Below the pieces are notes generated by a model. That model did no database searches, was not told where the DNA came from, and saw only the letters and a list, made by a program, of their open reading frames with translations. Position numbers and translations under genes: made by a program. DNA of 26,121 bases from Dehalococcoidia bacterium UBA2160. GTDB lineage: Bacteria; Chloroflexota; Dehalococcoidia; Lucifugimonadales; UBA1123. This document shows, in pieces, positions 14,797 through 23,241 of the stretch; positions within the stretch are counted from its first letter, which is position 1, and each line of letters begins with the position of its first letter. The stretch is from NCBI GenBank assembly GCA_002328865.1, contig DCWO01000153.1, positions 19,226 to 45,346 on the forward strand. The letters are read 5' to 3'.

Positions 14797-15683
14797 GATA
14801 TGCACTGTACGCCGGATGCGTCGCACGGGGCGCCACCCCCGAACTATACGTCGCAACACTAGAGGTTTGCCGGCGATTGGACATCCAGCTTGACCTCGCG
14901 GCGCTGGAAGGCGCGTCCTGCACCGGCGCGGGAGTGCTCCAAGAGAAGAACCTGCGGCTCGCCGACACGCTGAACGCCCGGACCTTCGCCATGGCCGAGC
15001 GCGCGGGATTGCCCATCCTGACGCTGTGCAGCACTTGCCAGGGAGTCATGTCCCAGGCAAACGTGCGGCTGCAAGACGACGAATATCGTGCGTCGATCAA
15101 CGAAGACTTGGAAGAGGAAGGTCTCTCCTACAGCGGAACGTCCGAACCGAAGCACCTCCTATGGGCGATCCTGGAAGATGTAGGCGTCGACAAGCTCAAG
15201 TCGCTCGTCACCCAACCCCTGTCGAACCTGAAGATGGCGCCGTTCTACGGATGCTACCTCGTTCGGCCGACAACGACCCTTGGCTTCGACGACCACCCCG
15301 AACGGGAAGACGCGCTCGAAACGCTCATTGAGGCGGTGGGCGCCGAAGTCGTCGATTTCCCCGGCAAGACGCTCTGCTGCGGATTTCCGATCACCACGAT
15401 CAACAATCCGAACGCCCTTAAGATGGTTGCGACTCATACTCTGGACGCCAAAGGTCGTGGCGCCGACGCCATGGTGACCCCATGCCCGCTGTGCCATCTG
15501 AACCTTGACGGGTTCCAACCGTCAGCGGCGTCCGGCAACAGCCCGATCGCCATCGACATGCCGATCCTCCACCTGCCCCAACTCATCGGCCTCGCGATGG
15601 GAATCGACCCCAAGGCGATGCGCCTCAACAAACACATCGTCTCGACCAAGAATTTCCTGACAGAGGTCGCGGTCTCGACGTAG
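14793..15683 (+). CDS. sdhE: SdhE: CCG-domain (HdrB-like) quinone-reactive subunit
   Basis: The 296-aa protein has two cysteine-rich CCG domains like HdrB of heterodisulfide reductase and the SdhE/MfrE subunit of class E succinate/methylmenaquinol reductases. Domain 1: C9, S42-C43, C79 and C82 (CSTC). Domain 2: C154, C195-C196-G, C231 and C234 (CPLC). Spacing follows HdrB closely, but domain 1 has lost one Cys of the CC pair. Such domains bind non-cubane [4Fe-4S] clusters and replace the heme-bearing SdhC/SdhD anchors; membrane contact is thought to be through amphipathic helices. No transmembrane helix is seen. It is translationally coupled to sdhB. The name SdhE here is the class E subunit, not the flavinylation factor of the same symbol. 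Confidence 0.9.
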   Translation: MRYALYAGCVARGATPELYVATLEVCRRLDIQLDLAALEGASCTGAGVLQEKNLRLADTLNARTFAMAERAGLPILTLCSTCQGVMSQANVRLQDDEYRASINEDLEEEGLSYSGTSEPKHLLWAILEDVGVDKLKSLVTQPLSNLKMAPFYGCYLVRPTTTLGFDDHPEREDALETLIEAVGAEVVDFPGKTLCCGFPITTINNPNALKMVATHTLDAKGRGADAMVTPCPLCHLNLDGFQPSAASGNSPIAIDMPILHLPQLIGLAMGIDPKAMRLNKHIVSTKNFLTEVAVST

Positions 15684-15710
15684 TCCGCCGCCTTCAGTCC
15701 ACGTGCCGGT

Positions 15711-15743
15711 AATCGGCCCCCGTAGTCAAGGCGGGGGCCGATT
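15711..15743 (+). terminator. Long perfect hairpin after the sdh operon
   Basis: AATCGGCCCCCG (15711-15722) pairs perfectly with CGGGGGCCGATT (15732-15743) around a 9-nt loop, 27 bp past the sdhE stop. The stem is strong but no T-run follows, so it may terminate poorly or protect the 3' end of the mRNA. Confidence 0.65.
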
Positions 15744-15855
15744 GCGTACAGGTCGTGTCTCATGTCCACCGACCACCTCAAGTCTCTCCGTTCTGGCGCC
15801 GCATTCTCCATCGGATGCCCACGTCACACGAACCCTCGCGACCTCACTTTGTCAT

Positions 15856-15887
15856 CCAGATCCTTCCGCAGAAGGAGAAGGATCTGG
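15856..15887. repeat. Palindromic element in the sdhE-tetR gap
   Basis: CCAGATCCTTC (15856-15866) and GAAGGATCTGG (15877-15887) are perfect 11-bp inverted arms. Outside them GTCATCC (15851-15857, overlapping) and the downstream GGAGGAC near 15897 are roughly complementary. It looks like a dispersed REP/MITE-type repeat. The 545-bp gap 15684-16228 otherwise holds the sdh hairpin and the tetR promoter, and no convincing gene; ORFs there read through the palindrome and are rich in Arg/Pro. Confidence 0.55.
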
Positions 15888-16143
15888 GGCCACGCAGGAG
15901 GACCCGTACGCGGCGAGCCGACCCTTCCGCGCGCGCGTTCATAACGGCAATGACTGGTCGAATTCCGGCGGTCGAGATCACCGTTGTGCAGCAGCGGGGT
16001 TCTTTGGCGAGGAGGCCTATAAAACGAGCGTGACCAAACGATTCGCGCCTATCCTACCATCACCCGGATACTGGTCCTGATCGCGACAGAATTCCAAACC
16101 GGAACTCGACACGCAATCGTCCAGTTCGAGAACGATCGCATGG

Positions 16144-16208
16144 TTGACACGACTCACCAGTCCATGTTATAAAACGATCATTCACTTTAGAGAATGAGCA
16201 TTCGTTTT
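16144..16208 (+). promoter_or_regulatory. tetR promoter with overlapping palindromic operator
   Basis: A perfect -35 TTGACA (16144-16149) is followed after 17-18 bp by TTATAA/TATAAA (16167-16173). Directly downstream, over the expected start site, lies TCATTC (16178-16183) inverted as GAATGA (16192-16197) with partial internal symmetry. A further CATTC (16199-16203) makes a second inverted pair with GAATG. This position suits autorepression by the TetR protein encoded next. Confidence 0.75.
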
Positions 16209-16228
16209 GTATCCGACAGGAGCACTGC

Positions 16229-16831
16229 ATGCCGAAAGTCACCGAGGAACACGTTGAGGCGCGGCGTCGTCAGATTCTCGATGCGGCCCTTGCGTGCTTC
16301 TCCCGCAACGGCTTCCACCAAACCACGATCAACGACATCTGCGAAGAGGCGAATCTCAGTGCGGGCGCCATCTACAACTATTTCGAAAGCAAGGATTCCA
16401 TGATCGCCGAGTGCTGCACTCACGGTCAGACCGAAATCGGCGAGGTCTTCGACGGCGCTCAAATGTTGGGCACGGCTCGCGAGGCGATCGAAAAACTGGC
16501 GGAAGTCTTCATCATGGGCATCGCGTCACCCGAGGAGCAATCCGCGACCAGGCTCGAGGTTCAACTCTGGTCCGAGACGCTCCGAAACCCCGATGTGCTG
16601 CAAGCTGCGATGGGCCCCAGAAGCCAAGTGTTGGCTGGCCTCCAGTCGATCGTCGAGCGTGGACAGCGCAACGGCGACGTATCGGGTGTGGCAGACGCGG
16701 AGTACGTGGCCAGAGTCCTGATGGCGCTGCGCGACGGATTGGTGTTGCAACAAAGCATGGACCCAGACACGGACGTGAGCCGGTATGTTGCGGCGATGAA
16801 ACAGGTGACGGCGGGTGCGGTGTTCACCTAG
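16229..16831 (+). CDS. TetR/AcrR-family transcriptional regulator
   Basis: The 200-aa protein has the TetR N-terminal helix-turn-helix: RRRQILDAALACFSRNGFHQTTINDICEEANLSAGAIYNYFESKDSMIAEC (about 12-62), with the signature GAIYNYFESKD. The C-terminal two-thirds is a helical ligand-binding/dimer domain, of unknown ligand. AGGAG lies 6 nt before ATG 16229. It sits behind a palindromic operator and directly upstream of an MMPL transporter, so it most likely represses itself and the exporter until an inducer binds. Confidence 0.93.
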   Translation: MPKVTEEHVEARRRQILDAALACFSRNGFHQTTINDICEEANLSAGAIYNYFESKDSMIAECCTHGQTEIGEVFDGAQMLGTAREAIEKLAEVFIMGIASPEEQSATRLEVQLWSETLRNPDVLQAAMGPRSQVLAGLQSIVERGQRNGDVSGVADAEYVARVLMALRDGLVLQQSMDPDTDVSRYVAAMKQVTAGAVFT

Positions 16832-16944
16832 CCGCCTGTTCGGGGGCATGAATGGCTGACACCGGACCATAGGAATTGCCGGTTCGACATACGATCGTGA
16901 CGGCAAGATGCCAAGCATGGAATCATTGGATTAAGGGGAACAGT

Positions 16945-19164
16945 ATGAATCTCTCTACACAGGCGTTGGCGAACATGAGCGCGAATCACCCTTGGCGGAC
17001 GATCGTGCTCTGGGTGGTTCTGCTGGTCGCGGCGGTTGTTGTAAACGCTACGCTGCTTGGCGACGCTCTGACCACCGAGTTTTCATACACGAACATGCCC
17101 GACTCCAAGAAGGGCGACGAGCTCCTTGAAGAGCGACTACGCGGTCCGAGGAGGGTCAACGAGATCGTCGTCGTGAGGTCCGAAACGCTGACCGTGGATG
17201 AGCCCGAGTTCATAGCCAAGGTTGACGAGGTGTTCGGCACGATTTCCGGGCTTGGCGCTGACATTATTGAAGGCGGCGTGAACTACTATCTCACTCAGGA
17301 TCCGTCGATGGTCTCGGCCGACCGCCACACCACGATCATGCCGTTCATTTTATCCGGGACGTTCGACGACGCCGTGACCAACGTCGAGCAGATCATGGAA
17401 CTCGTTCGCGAGGCCGACCGCGCAGAAGGCTTCCAGGTTCTCATCGCGGGCGAGGCTTCGATCTCGTTCGAGTCCAACGAAATCGCCGAGAAGGACATGT
17501 TCAACGTCGAGGTGTTCGGAATACCCATCGCCCTCGTGATTCTGCTGATAGTGTTCGGCGCCGTGGTGGCCGCGGTGACGCCGATATTCGCCGCGCTCAT
17601 CGCGATCGTCATAGCGATTGCGCTTTCGGCACTGATTGGCCAGCTATTCCAACTCTCGTTCTTCGTCGTAAACATGATCTTCATGATAGGGCTGGCGGTC
17701 GGCATCGACTACACGCTCTTCATCGTCTACAGATACCGCGAGGAGCGAGCGCGGGGATACGAGAAACTGGACGCGATCTCCTGGTCCGGTTCGACCGCCA
17801 GCAGGGCGGTGTTCTTCAGCGGCATGACCGTGGTCTTGGCGCTGATCGGGATGCTGATCATACCGACGAACATCTTCCAGAGTTTGGCGACAGGCGCGAT
17901 TCTCGTCGTCATCATGTCCGTGGCCGCCTCTCTAACGCTGCTCCCGGCGGCTCTAGGACTAATGGGCGACCGGGTGAATTCGTGGCGTGTCCCGATTGTC
18001 GGTCGGAATTTGATGGAGTCGCACAGCGACGAAACCCAGGGCGGGTTCTGGAACTGGATCACCGCGCTGGTGATGGCGCATCCCGTGGTGAGCCTCTTGC
18101 TGTCCGTAGGGTTGCTCGGGGCCGCGGCCGTACCCGTATTCCAGCTTGACACCGGGTTCAATGGGATATCGTCCATGCCCGATGGCCTGGCGACAAAAGA
18201 AGCCTTCTTGATACTGGACGAAGAGTTTTCCTTCGGCGTCGTGTCGCCTCTTGAGATCGTGGTGGATGGCGACGTCAACTCACCGGCGGTTCAGAGTGCA
18301 GTTGAGTCCCTGAACGCTTCGTTGGCAACCGATCCGTTGTTCATGGGCGCCCCCGCGTACCAGGCGAATGAAGCCGGCGACTTGGCCCTCGTCTCGGTCC
18401 CGGTATCCGGCGAGTCGGCGAGCGATGACGCAACCACAGCGGTGCGGAATGTGCGAGACATCTACGCCTCCGCTGCCTTCGCCGGCGTGGATGCCCGAGT
18501 CTACGCTACTGGGGCGCCAGCGTTCAATGTGGACTTCTATGACATCACCGACAGGTTCACGCCCATCGTGTTCGGCATCGTCCTGGGATTGAGCTTCATC
18601 CTGTTGACCGTGGTGTTCAGGTCGATCGTGATCCCGATCAAGGCCATCCTGATGAACCTGTTGTCGGTCGGGGCTGCTTACGGTTTGTTGGTGCTGGTGT
18701 TCCAGAAAGGATTTGCGGCCGATTTCCTGGGCTTCTACCAGTCGGACGTGATAGACGCCTGGATTCCGCTGTTTCTGTTCTCGGTCCTGTTCGGGTTGTC
18801 GATGGACTACCACGTGTTCCTGCTGAGCCGCATCCGCGAGCGGTACGATCAGACGCAGGACAACGCCGGATCGGTGGCGTACGGGCTGCGGTCCACGGGC
18901 AAGATAATCACCGGGGCGGCGTTGATCATGGTCGCCGTGTTCGGCGGTTTCGCCATGGGGGACATGGTGATGTTCCAGCAGGTCGGGTTCGGGCTGGGCG
19001 TAGCAGTCTTCCTGGACGCAACGATCATCCGCTCGATCCTGGTGCCCGCGGGCATGCGGCTGCTGGGAAACCTGAACTGGTACTTGCCAAGCGTTCTGAG
19101 CTGGCTTCCGGACGTTCGCGTCGAGGTCGAGGAAACGGCGACGAGTGCAGTCACCGCGGACTGA
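16945..19164 (+). CDS. MMPL/RND-family membrane transporter
   Basis: The 739-aa integral membrane protein shows the MMPL plan in two repeats: one N-terminal helix (19-38), a periplasmic-type domain (about 40-185), then five helices (about 190-340), followed by a second helix near 378-398, a second external domain and five more helices. The proton-relay Asp-Tyr pairs are present: D255-Y256 in GIDYTLF and D621-Y622 in SMDYHVFLLSRIRE, matching the arrangement in MmpL3. Such proteins export lipids, hydrophobic compounds or drugs using the proton gradient. ATG 16945 has AGGGG 6 nt upstream; ATG-less starts further up lack this. It lies 113 bp after tetR on the same strand and ends only 6 bp from a convergent gene. 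The substrate is unknown. Confidence 0.92.
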   Translation: MNLSTQALANMSANHPWRTIVLWVVLLVAAVVVNATLLGDALTTEFSYTNMPDSKKGDELLEERLRGPRRVNEIVVVRSETLTVDEPEFIAKVDEVFGTISGLGADIIEGGVNYYLTQDPSMVSADRHTTIMPFILSGTFDDAVTNVEQIMELVREADRAEGFQVLIAGEASISFESNEIAEKDMFNVEVFGIPIALVILLIVFGAVVAAVTPIFAALIAIVIAIALSALIGQLFQLSFFVVNMIFMIGLAVGIDYTLFIVYRYREERARGYEKLDAISWSGSTASRAVFFSGMTVVLALIGMLIIPTNIFQSLATGAILVVIMSVAASLTLLPAALGLMGDRVNSWRVPIVGRNLMESHSDETQGGFWNWITALVMAHPVVSLLLSVGLLGAAAVPVFQLDTGFNGISSMPDGLATKEAFLILDEEFSFGVVSPLEIVVDGDVNSPAVQSAVESLNASLATDPLFMGAPAYQANEAGDLALVSVPVSGESASDDATTAVRNVRDIYASAAFAGVDARVYATGAPAFNVDFYDITDRFTPIVFGIVLGLSFILLTVVFRSIVIPIKAILMNLLSVGAAYGLLVLVFQKGFAADFLGFYQSDVIDAWIPLFLFSVLFGLSMDYHVFLLSRIRERYDQTQDNAGSVAYGLRSTGKIITGAALIMVAVFGGFAMGDMVMFQQVGFGLGVAVFLDATIIRSILVPAGMRLLGNLNWYLPSVLSWLPDVRVEVEETATSAVTAD

Positions 19165-19170
19165 TCGCGT

Positions 19171-20817
19171 CTACGCCAGGAACACGGTCCCTGTGTCGCC
19201 GTCGACGGTAATGAGTTGGCCGTCGGTGATGAGATGAGTGCCGTAGACGACGCCCACGACGGCCGGCAGTCCGTACTCTCTGGCGACGATGGCGGTGTGG
19301 GACAACACGCCTCCCGAGTCGGTTACGATCGCCGCGACCGTCCCGAACAGCGGCGTCCACGTCGGATTGGTCGACGTGCACACCAGCACGTCGCCGGGTT
19401 TGATCTTGGCGAATTCGTCTGGAGACTTTACGACTCTGGCGGGTCCGGTGGCCGACCCAGGCGAGCAGCCGACCCCTCGCAACACCTTCACCGTTGGGTC
19501 CGGTTCAGACGTACGGGCGGGGTCGTGAGTCCGGTCGGTCTCGGATATCGACGGCAACGTGCCCAATTTCGGCGGCGGGTTCATTCGGAGTTGTCGCTGG
19601 CGGAGTTCTTTGCGATCCCGCACCCGTTGCATCAAGTCGCGTTGAGGGCGGTCTTTGCGAGCCTCGACCATCTCCTCCCAGTCGATGTAGAACACATCGG
19701 TCGCTGTCTGCAGGATCTCGTTGTCGGCCAACCTGCGCCCCACTTCGGCGATCAACCGTCGCATACACGCCGTGGAACCCTGATCGATGTAGAAGGCGTG
19801 GTCTTCTTTGAGCGGCCACAAATCCCTAGCGTGGCCCAACGCAAGCGTGAATCGGGCTTTGAGGTCTTCGTCGCTGATTTGGTCGAGGGCTTTTGCCATG
19901 GCCACGTTAGCCTGGGACGCCTTGCCGGCGCTAGATGCCATGACGTCAGGGAACGATCCTTGAAGATAGCTCTTGATGTTCAAGATCACGAACGTTGGGT
20001 CTTCGATCCACGTCGGGAACAGGTAATCGAAGCCGGTGGGCTTCAAACCATACACTCGCAGGTATTCATCCAGGTCGGCAACGAACGATTTGGCCTCTTC
20101 GGCGCTCCTGAGTTGGCTCAGAATCTCGTCAGCGTCCACGACGTCGGCGAAGATGCGGTTCACGACTGAATTGCCGCGAGCCTTGCCTGCCAGAACCTCC
20201 AACTCACGGTTGGTTTCGATGTTCTTGTTGGGCAACCCCTGGATCAGCGTATAGGCGTCGGTTTCCGATCCGTCGCCGAACGCCTCACGGCAGAGCCCAA
20301 CCAACTGGTTGACCGCCTCGTGAAGCGGCGCCACTACCAAAAAATGGACGTACCAATGGTACCCGCTCAGCTCCACGAACTCGTCCAGCCATGACAGAAG
20401 TTCGTCCGGTGTGGCGCCTTTCAGATCGACGCCGCTCATATAGGCCAGGTCTGCCTCCAACTTCGGCAAGAACTCGCTGTCCCATCGGCGTTTCGTGTTC
20501 TGGATCGCGTCGTTAAGCGCCACCCGCTGTTGTTCGCGTTCATATTCGGACGTCTCGTCGGGCATGCCCGCTGAGTACGAGTAACCGTTGATCCGTTTGC
20601 TCTGCGACCGCCCCGTTCGTTTCAGGTCTCGTGATGCACGAGCCGGACCGTCCGCCATGATTCGAGCGGTGGCGGAGAGTCTCATCGGCGTTGCAGGAAG
20701 CGGGCTGTGGACGTTGTCCCATTCCCAGAGCAGCAGCGTCTCATCCGGGGATTCCCACTCCACCGGAAATCCCGGCGGATCGGGCAGTCGCGTTCCTGTT
20801 TCTTTGTTGTCCGTCAA
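19171..20817 (-). CDS. PEP-utilising swivelling-domain protein without an ATP-grasp domain
   Basis: The 548-aa protein ends in a complete phosphohistidine swivelling domain of PEP synthase/PPDK/rifampicin phosphotransferase type: GVGCSPGSATGPARVV, PGDVLVCTSTNPTWTPLF and TDSGGVLSHTAIVAREYGLPAVVG, with H507 the expected phospho-acceptor. The N-terminal WEWDNVHSPLPATPM (31-45) matches the start of the central substrate domain in these families. The usual N-terminal ATP-grasp domain is missing, so it cannot make phosphohistidine from ATP by itself; a separate partner, as in phenylphosphate synthase-like systems, is inferred. Start is TTG 20817 with AAGGGA about 7 nt upstream. It is cut off from mdh by a strong terminator, so it likely has its own promoter. 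The acceptor substrate is unknown. Confidence 0.8.
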   Translation of the reverse strand: MTDNKETGTRLPDPPGFPVEWESPDETLLLWEWDNVHSPLPATPMRLSATARIMADGPARASRDLKRTGRSQSKRINGYSYSAGMPDETSEYEREQQRVALNDAIQNTKRRWDSEFLPKLEADLAYMSGVDLKGATPDELLSWLDEFVELSGYHWYVHFLVVAPLHEAVNQLVGLCREAFGDGSETDAYTLIQGLPNKNIETNRELEVLAGKARGNSVVNRIFADVVDADEILSQLRSAEEAKSFVADLDEYLRVYGLKPTGFDYLFPTWIEDPTFVILNIKSYLQGSFPDVMASSAGKASQANVAMAKALDQISDEDLKARFTLALGHARDLWPLKEDHAFYIDQGSTACMRRLIAEVGRRLADNEILQTATDVFYIDWEEMVEARKDRPQRDLMQRVRDRKELRQRQLRMNPPPKLGTLPSISETDRTHDPARTSEPDPTVKVLRGVGCSPGSATGPARVVKSPDEFAKIKPGDVLVCTSTNPTWTPLFGTVAAIVTDSGGVLSHTAIVAREYGLPAVVGVVYGTHLITDGQLITVDGDTGTVFLA

Positions 20818-20885
20818 TGCGGTTTCCCTTTCGGAGAGGTCAATTCAGTTTGACCGTTGTCTGTCCGTGCGCGGATACTGGATTG

Positions 20886-20921
20886 AAAGAAAGAGCCCCC
20901 GACAAAGGGGGCTCTTTCTTT
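20886..20921 (-). terminator. Strong terminator after mdh
   Basis: AAAGAAAGAGCCCCC (20886-20900) and GGGGGCTCTTTCTTT (20907-20921) form a perfect 15-bp stem with a 6-nt loop. Read on the minus strand, the T-rich 3' arm lies 14 bp after the mdh stop. The A/T-rich base of the stem would allow function in both directions. Confidence 0.88.
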
Positions 20922-20935
20922 GCGATTGCGGATAT

Positions 20936-21868
20936 CTAGCCCGCGTTCGCCATGACATCGACCAGCTCCTGCACGGACGCGGCGGAGTTCCTGAGCGCTT
21001 CAGCTTCAGACGCGTTCAGATCGAATTCGATCACTTCTTCGACGCCGCCCGCGCCGAGTTTGATCGGCACGCCAACGAATAGGCCGTCGACGCCGTACTC
21101 GCCCTCCAGGTAGGCGGTGCAGGGGAGGATCTGCTTCTTGTCGAGGAGAATGGCCTCGACCATCTGCGCAATCGCGGCCGACGGCGCGTAGTAGGCGCTG
21201 CCGGTCTTAAGCAGGTTGACGATCTCGGCTCCGCCGTCCTGTGTCCTCTTGACGATGGAGTCCAATCGCTCAGCCGAAAGCAGTTTCGAGATGGGCGTGC
21301 CGCCCACGGTCGTGCTGCCGACGACGGGAACCATCGTGTCGCCGTGGCCGCCCAGCACGTATGCCTCGATGGACTCGACAGAAACGTTGAGCTCCTCGGC
21401 GAGGAACGTCCGGAAACGCGCGGTGTCCAGGATGCCGGCCATGCCGACCACACGGTTCTTCGGAAAGCCGCTGACTTTGAACGCCTGTTGGGCCATGGCG
21501 TCCAACGGGTTGGTTACGATCAGCAGTATACCGTCCGGTGATTGCGGAGCCACCTCCTGGACGACGCTGGAGATTATCTTCATGTTCGTCAGCAGCAGGT
21601 CGTCGCGGCTCATGCCCGGACGGCGGGCTATGCCCGATGTGATGACGACGACATCTGAGTTAGCTGTCTCTTCGTACCCGTTCGTGCCGATCACCTTGGC
21701 GTCGGATGCTACGACTGGTCCGGACTCTTGCATGTCCAGCGCCTTGCCTTGGGGAAGGCCCTCGACGATGTCCACCAGCACGACGTCCGCGTAGCCTTGG
21801 TCGAATATCCGCTGCGCCGCGGTGGCGCCCACGTTTCCAGCGCCGACAACTGTGACTTTGTTCCTCAT
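20936..21868 (-). CDS. mdh: Malate dehydrogenase (LDH-like type)
   Basis: The 310-aa NAD-dependent enzyme interconverts malate and oxaloacetate. It has the nucleotide fold GAGNVG (9-14) with D33 for NAD ribose, the mobile loop ARRPGMSRDD with R82/R83 and R88 typical of malate specificity, N120 in VTNPLD, D148 and R151 in LDTARFR, and catalytic H175 in GGHGDTMVP. Start ATG 21868 has GAGGTGA about 7 nt upstream. It follows icd by 122 bp with a hairpin between them and is followed by a strong terminator, so it probably closes the central-carbon operon. Confidence 0.95.
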   Translation of the reverse strand: MRNKVTVVGAGNVGATAAQRIFDQGYADVVLVDIVEGLPQGKALDMQESGPVVASDAKVIGTNGYEETANSDVVVITSGIARRPGMSRDDLLLTNMKIISSVVQEVAPQSPDGILLIVTNPLDAMAQQAFKVSGFPKNRVVGMAGILDTARFRTFLAEELNVSVESIEAYVLGGHGDTMVPVVGSTTVGGTPISKLLSAERLDSIVKRTQDGGAEIVNLLKTGSAYYAPSAAIAQMVEAILLDKKQILPCTAYLEGEYGVDGLFVGVPIKLGAGGVEEVIEFDLNASEAEALRNSAASVQELVDVMANAG

Positions 21869-21905
21869 GGCTGTGTCACCTCGCTTGTGTGTGATTTACG
21901 CAAAG

Positions 21906-21932
21906 CTGGCCCGCGTTTGCGTCGCGGGCCAG
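21906..21932 (-). terminator. Hairpin between icd and mdh
   Basis: CTGGCCCGCG (21906-21915) and CGCGGGCCAG (21923-21932) form a perfect 10-bp stem with a 7-nt loop. On the minus strand only a short CTTT follows. It may reduce read-through into mdh or protect the icd mRNA end. Confidence 0.5.
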
Positions 21933-21990
21933 TTGTGCATCATGCTTCGATTTCGATCTCTTTCGATGACTGACTCAGGTCATTGACGCG

Positions 21991-23199
21991 CTAACCGATG
22001 GTGTCGACGTACTCCTGCCACCGCTCTTCGATCTTGGAGTCGACGACTGTGTCCATGATGTATTGGCCGAACTCTTCGCCTGTCGCGCCCGTGTTGCGGC
22101 CGGTCGTGACGATCTTGCGCTCGTATTGACCGCAGATGTCGATGGCCTTGTGAAGCTTTGCGCCGAGGTCTTCGTACCCGATGTGCTCGAGCATCATGGC
22201 GCCTGCGCGCAGCAAAGAGCTTGGGTCGGCGTACTGGTCACGATTTTCCTGAACCATCCTTGGAGCGCTGCCGTGGATCGCTTCGAACATGGCATACACC
22301 TTGCCGATGTTGGCGCTGCCCGCGGTTCCGACCCCGCCCTGGAGCTCGGCGGCTTCGTCCGTCAGGATGTCGCCGTAAAGGTTTGGCAGCGCCAGCACCT
22401 CGAACTCATTCCGGCGTTTGGTGTCCAACAGCTTGGCTGTCATGATGTCGATGTACCAGCCGTCCCAGTCGATGCCCGGATAGTTTTCGGAGACTTCGCG
22501 GGCGATGTCCAAGAACTTGCCGTCGGTCGTCTTGACCACGTTGGCCTTGGTCACAATCGTTACCTTCGACTTGCCTGTGCGCTTAGCGTGAGCGAACGCG
22601 GCGTCGATGATGCGTCGCGACCCCTGACTGGTGATGACTCGGAAGTCCACCGCCAGATCGCCGGTGACGTTGAGTCCCTGACTGCCAACCGCGTACAGGT
22701 CTTCCGTGTTCTCGCGGAAGAACGTCCAGTCGATGCCCTCCGCGGGAATCCTGACCGGGCGGACGTTGGCGAAAAGGTCCAACTCCTTGCGCATCCTCAC
22801 GTTGGCGCTTTCGATGTTGGGCCACCCGTCGCCTTGTTCCGGGGTGTGCGTCGGGCCCTTGAGAGTCACATGACACTTCTTAATCTCTACGAGCACGTCG
22901 TCCGGAATCGACTGCATTTTCTCGGCACGGTTTTCGATTGTGAGGCCGTCGAGCACTCGGAAGTCGATCTTCCCGGATGAGACGTCGTCGCGCAGGAGAT
23001 GTTCGAGCACTTTCTGCGTCTCGTTGCTGATCATGGGGCCGATGCCGTCGCCGCCCAGCATCCCGATAATGATGGGGGAGACCGATGAGTAGTTAACCCA
23101 GTCGGGTTCGTTCTTCAATCGTTCGACGCGCTCGAGCTGCTCTCGAACGACGGTTCCGAAGTGCTCTTTTGCGGCGCCGATCGCCTGTTCATCTACCAA
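21991..23199 (-). CDS. icd: Isocitrate/isopropylmalate-type dehydrogenase, probably isocitrate dehydrogenase
   Basis: The 402-aa enzyme belongs to the decarboxylating beta-hydroxyacid dehydrogenases. Visible are MLGGDGIGPMI, the substrate-binding segment MRKELDLFANVRPVR, FFRENTEDLYAVGSQG, the Lys in TIVTKANVVKTTDG, the metal Asp segment LPNLYGDILTDEAAELQGG and the cofactor segment FEAIHGSAPRM. The length and RENTEDLY favour isocitrate over isopropylmalate; NAD or NADP preference is not clear. Start TTG 23199 is chosen because AAGGAG lies 6 nt upstream; a longer TTG start at 23226 would contain that site. It lies 42 bp after the carboxyltransferase gene, and mdh follows. Confidence 0.85.
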   Translation of the reverse strand: MVDEQAIGAAKEHFGTVVREQLERVERLKNEPDWVNYSSVSPIIIGMLGGDGIGPMISNETQKVLEHLLRDDVSSGKIDFRVLDGLTIENRAEKMQSIPDDVLVEIKKCHVTLKGPTHTPEQGDGWPNIESANVRMRKELDLFANVRPVRIPAEGIDWTFFRENTEDLYAVGSQGLNVTGDLAVDFRVITSQGSRRIIDAAFAHAKRTGKSKVTIVTKANVVKTTDGKFLDIAREVSENYPGIDWDGWYIDIMTAKLLDTKRRNEFEVLALPNLYGDILTDEAAELQGGVGTAGSANIGKVYAMFEAIHGSAPRMVQENRDQYADPSSLLRAGAMMLEHIGYEDLGAKLHKAIDICGQYERKIVTTGRNTGATGEEFGQYIMDTVVDSKIEERWQEYVDTIG

Positions 23200-23241
23200 G
23201 ATTTGCTCCTTTCGACACTGCCTCAACTCAGAGGCATCTAC

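Noticed and set aside
15703..16080. ORFs in the sdhE-tetR gap
   Set aside because: They read through the terminator hairpin and the palindromic repeat and have skewed composition with no domain pattern.
22063..22980. 305-codon plus-strand ORF opposite icd
   Set aside because: Antisense shadow of a well-supported dehydrogenase; high GC at third positions creates long open antisense frames here.
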